64,000 nucleotides of DNA from Anoplopoma fimbria (Eukaryota > Chordata > Actinopteri > Perciformes > Anoplopomatidae). Below are positions 63,401-64,000 of the stretch, piece after piece. The notes under the pieces were generated by a model, which saw nothing but the letters and a program-made list of their open reading frames with translations, made no database searches and was not told where the DNA came from. A program made the position numbers and the translations under genes. The number at the start of each line of letters is the position of its first letter. Position 1 is the stretch's first letter. The stretch is from assembly GCF_027596085.1 (NCBI RefSeq), contig NC_072453.1, forward strand, positions 2,687,448 through 2,751,447, in the 5' to 3' direction.

Positions 63401-63639
63401 CCTTACATTTAGACATGATTCGAGTGGTTTTTTCAAGCTGATCCACAGATACATAGTAGAACCTCATGACCTGAGTGTACTGTACCTGCCAAACGCCCCG
63501 TAGGTGTTGACGATGCGCAGCGGGTCGAAGGAAGTGTTCATCACCTGCTTGGAACTGAACAGGTTCATCACCACGGGAATGCTCAGGTAGCCAATCAGAA
63601 CGCCCAAAGAAATGTTCACCACCCGGCGCATCAACATAC
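60272..63639 (-). CDS. lmf1: Lipase maturation factor 1 (3' four coding exons)
   Basis: Join of 63639-63486, 62352-62169, 61596-61484 and 60458-60272, minus strand; the 5' exons lie beyond base 64000. The four exons join in phase (638 nt) into about 211 residues ending WPHPHTTPKRS and a stop. LMF1 is a multi-pass ER membrane protein needed for folding and dimer assembly of lipoprotein lipase, hepatic lipase and endothelial lipase. Visible are one hydrophobic segment (VNISLGVLIGYLSIPVVMNL) followed by the conserved C-terminal block, including YHYRLDWLMWFAAFQ and EGKWWLRKRIGAYFP. The human protein is about 567 residues, so roughly the C-terminal 37 percent is present. No frameshift is seen. LMF2 is the alternative paralog, but the residue pattern matches LMF1 more closely. 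Confidence 0.96.
60459..61483 (-). other. lmf1 last intron
   Basis: About 1.0 kb; donor GTAAAC, acceptor within a (CCT)n tract (plus strand GAGGAGG... 60461-60485). No further exon is needed by phase. Confidence 0.85.
60461..60485. repeat. (GAG)n microsatellite forming the lmf1 last-exon polypyrimidine tract
   Basis: On the sense (minus) strand (TCC)n runs into the CTCAG acceptor. Confidence 0.93.
61484..61596 (-). CDS. lmf1: lmf1 exon: TYEQSEWVIHMAGRLL
   Basis: 113-nt exon encoding TYEQSEWVIHMAGRLL, then SNDSAVLSLLDHNPFKGRET and P plus two bases of an Arg codon. It matches the LMF1 segment that ends NPFxGRxxPR. Acceptor AAACAG, donor GTAAAC. Confidence 0.95.
61597..62168 (-). other. lmf1 intron
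   Basis: 0.57-kb intron with GTGAGA donor and AAACAG acceptor; nothing else seen. Confidence 0.85.
62169..62352 (-). CDS. lmf1: lmf1 exon: SITKERTEVIFQGT to DWLMWFAAFQ
   Basis: 184-nt exon completing the split serine and encoding ITKERTEVIFQGT, then EALWEEYQFLCKPGD, RPCLVSPYHYRLDW and LMWFAAFQ. By residue spacing, the Tyr in EEYQF and the Trp in RLDW correspond to human positions 439 and 464, whose nonsense changes cause combined lipase deficiency (numbering recalled from family knowledge). Acceptor CTGTCCAG, donor GTGAGA, ends phase 0. Confidence 0.97.
62353..63485 (-). other. lmf1 intron
   Basis: 1.1-kb intron with GTACAG donor and GTCCAG acceptor. No repeat or exon recognised. Confidence 0.85.
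63486..63639 (-). CDS. lmf1: lmf1 exon: membrane segment and NTYGAFG block
   Basis: 154-nt exon starting phase 1 (GT then ATG TTG ATG) and ending with AG of a split serine. It encodes a hydrophobic helix VNISLGVLIGYLSIPVVMNL followed by SSKQVMNTSFDPLRIVNTY and GAFG. NTYGAFG is a family signature. Acceptor TTACAG, donor GTACAG. Confidence 0.94.
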
Positions 63640-64000
63640 CTGTAATGCATAGAGTATGTACACACATAAACACACACACACAAACACAAGAAGTGGAAAA
63701 GCATGTACCAATAGAAAACTCTAACATCAGTCCTCACACTCTGTCTAGACACTGCTCAAATTTACTTGTTTTGCCTGAAGAAGGTACTACGGCATTTTGT
63801 TTTCTTGTTAAATTGTGTTGACTTTTAGAGAAATATTGCATGTCATGTTTCTAGTCCAGGATTTCAAAATGAGACTGAGTGGCCCAGGAGAAAATTACAG
63901 CTTGCATCAAGGCGACATATTTGTTGGTGTCTGGCTGGTTCGTGTGCGTGTTTAAAAGTTACTGCTACGTTGCGTGTAAATCTATGTGTGTATATGTGTG
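63640..64000 (-). other. lmf1 intron, partial
   Basis: Sequence 5' of the first visible lmf1 exon, ending in TTACAG acceptor; contains a short CA tract at about 63668-63690. No exon recognised before the window edge. Confidence 0.7.

Overview
The window is vertebrate, almost certainly teleost fish, genomic DNA. It holds parts of two multi-exon genes, both on the minus strand and lying head to tail. Intron/exon structure, GT-AG splice sites, long (CA)n arrays and a fish-type repeat load (Tc1, hAT, Pogo-like, L2-type LINE tails, tRNA-derived SINEs) all point to a ray-finned fish. There is no bacterial or viral content, no operon and no CRISPR array.

Gene 1 is rab26, a small GTPase of secretory vesicles. 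Five coding exons can be placed exactly: exon 1 at 54335-54511, exon 2 at 52231-52341, exon 3 at 16659-16700, exon 4 at 14714-14780 and exon 5 at 3219-3271. They join in phase into the first 150 residues, covering the N-terminal extension, P-loop, switch I and switch II. The remaining exons (NKxD and SAK motifs, C-terminal prenylation cysteines) lie beyond base 1. Intron 2 is about 35.5 kb and carries most of the mobile DNA. Gene 2 is lmf1, lipase maturation factor 1, with its last four coding exons at 63486-63639, 62169-62352, 61484-61596 and 60272-60458 (stop codon at 60272-60274). Its 5' exons lie beyond base 64000. The two proteins have unrelated roles (vesicle traffic; folding of lipases in the ER); nothing here suggests joint function.

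Layout: 1-3218 rab26 intron 5 (partial); 3272-14713 intron 4 with a SINE; 14781-16658 intron 3; 16701-52230 intron 2, containing a Tc1 element interrupted by a 3.96-kb hAT element (20374-25230), two LINE 3' ends (26.5-27.2 and 28.9-29.5 kb), a canonical-looking tRNA-Pro(AGG) fused to a LINE-type tail (29.9-30.0 kb), a deleted Pogo-like element (33170-33718), a 188-bp tandem duplication (44.1-44.5 kb) and Tc1 fragments (50.8-51.8 kb); 52342-54334 intron 1 with an enhancer-like stretch; 54512-60271 intergenic, with a 143-bp tandem repeat just upstream of rab26 and two SINEs; 60272-64000 lmf1.

I found no wholly new biological system. The most unusual items are the tRNA-Pro/L2-tail chimera, the hAT-in-Tc1 nest that lacks a target duplication, and two splice acceptors (rab26 exon 2, lmf1 last exon) whose polypyrimidine tracts are microsatellites.
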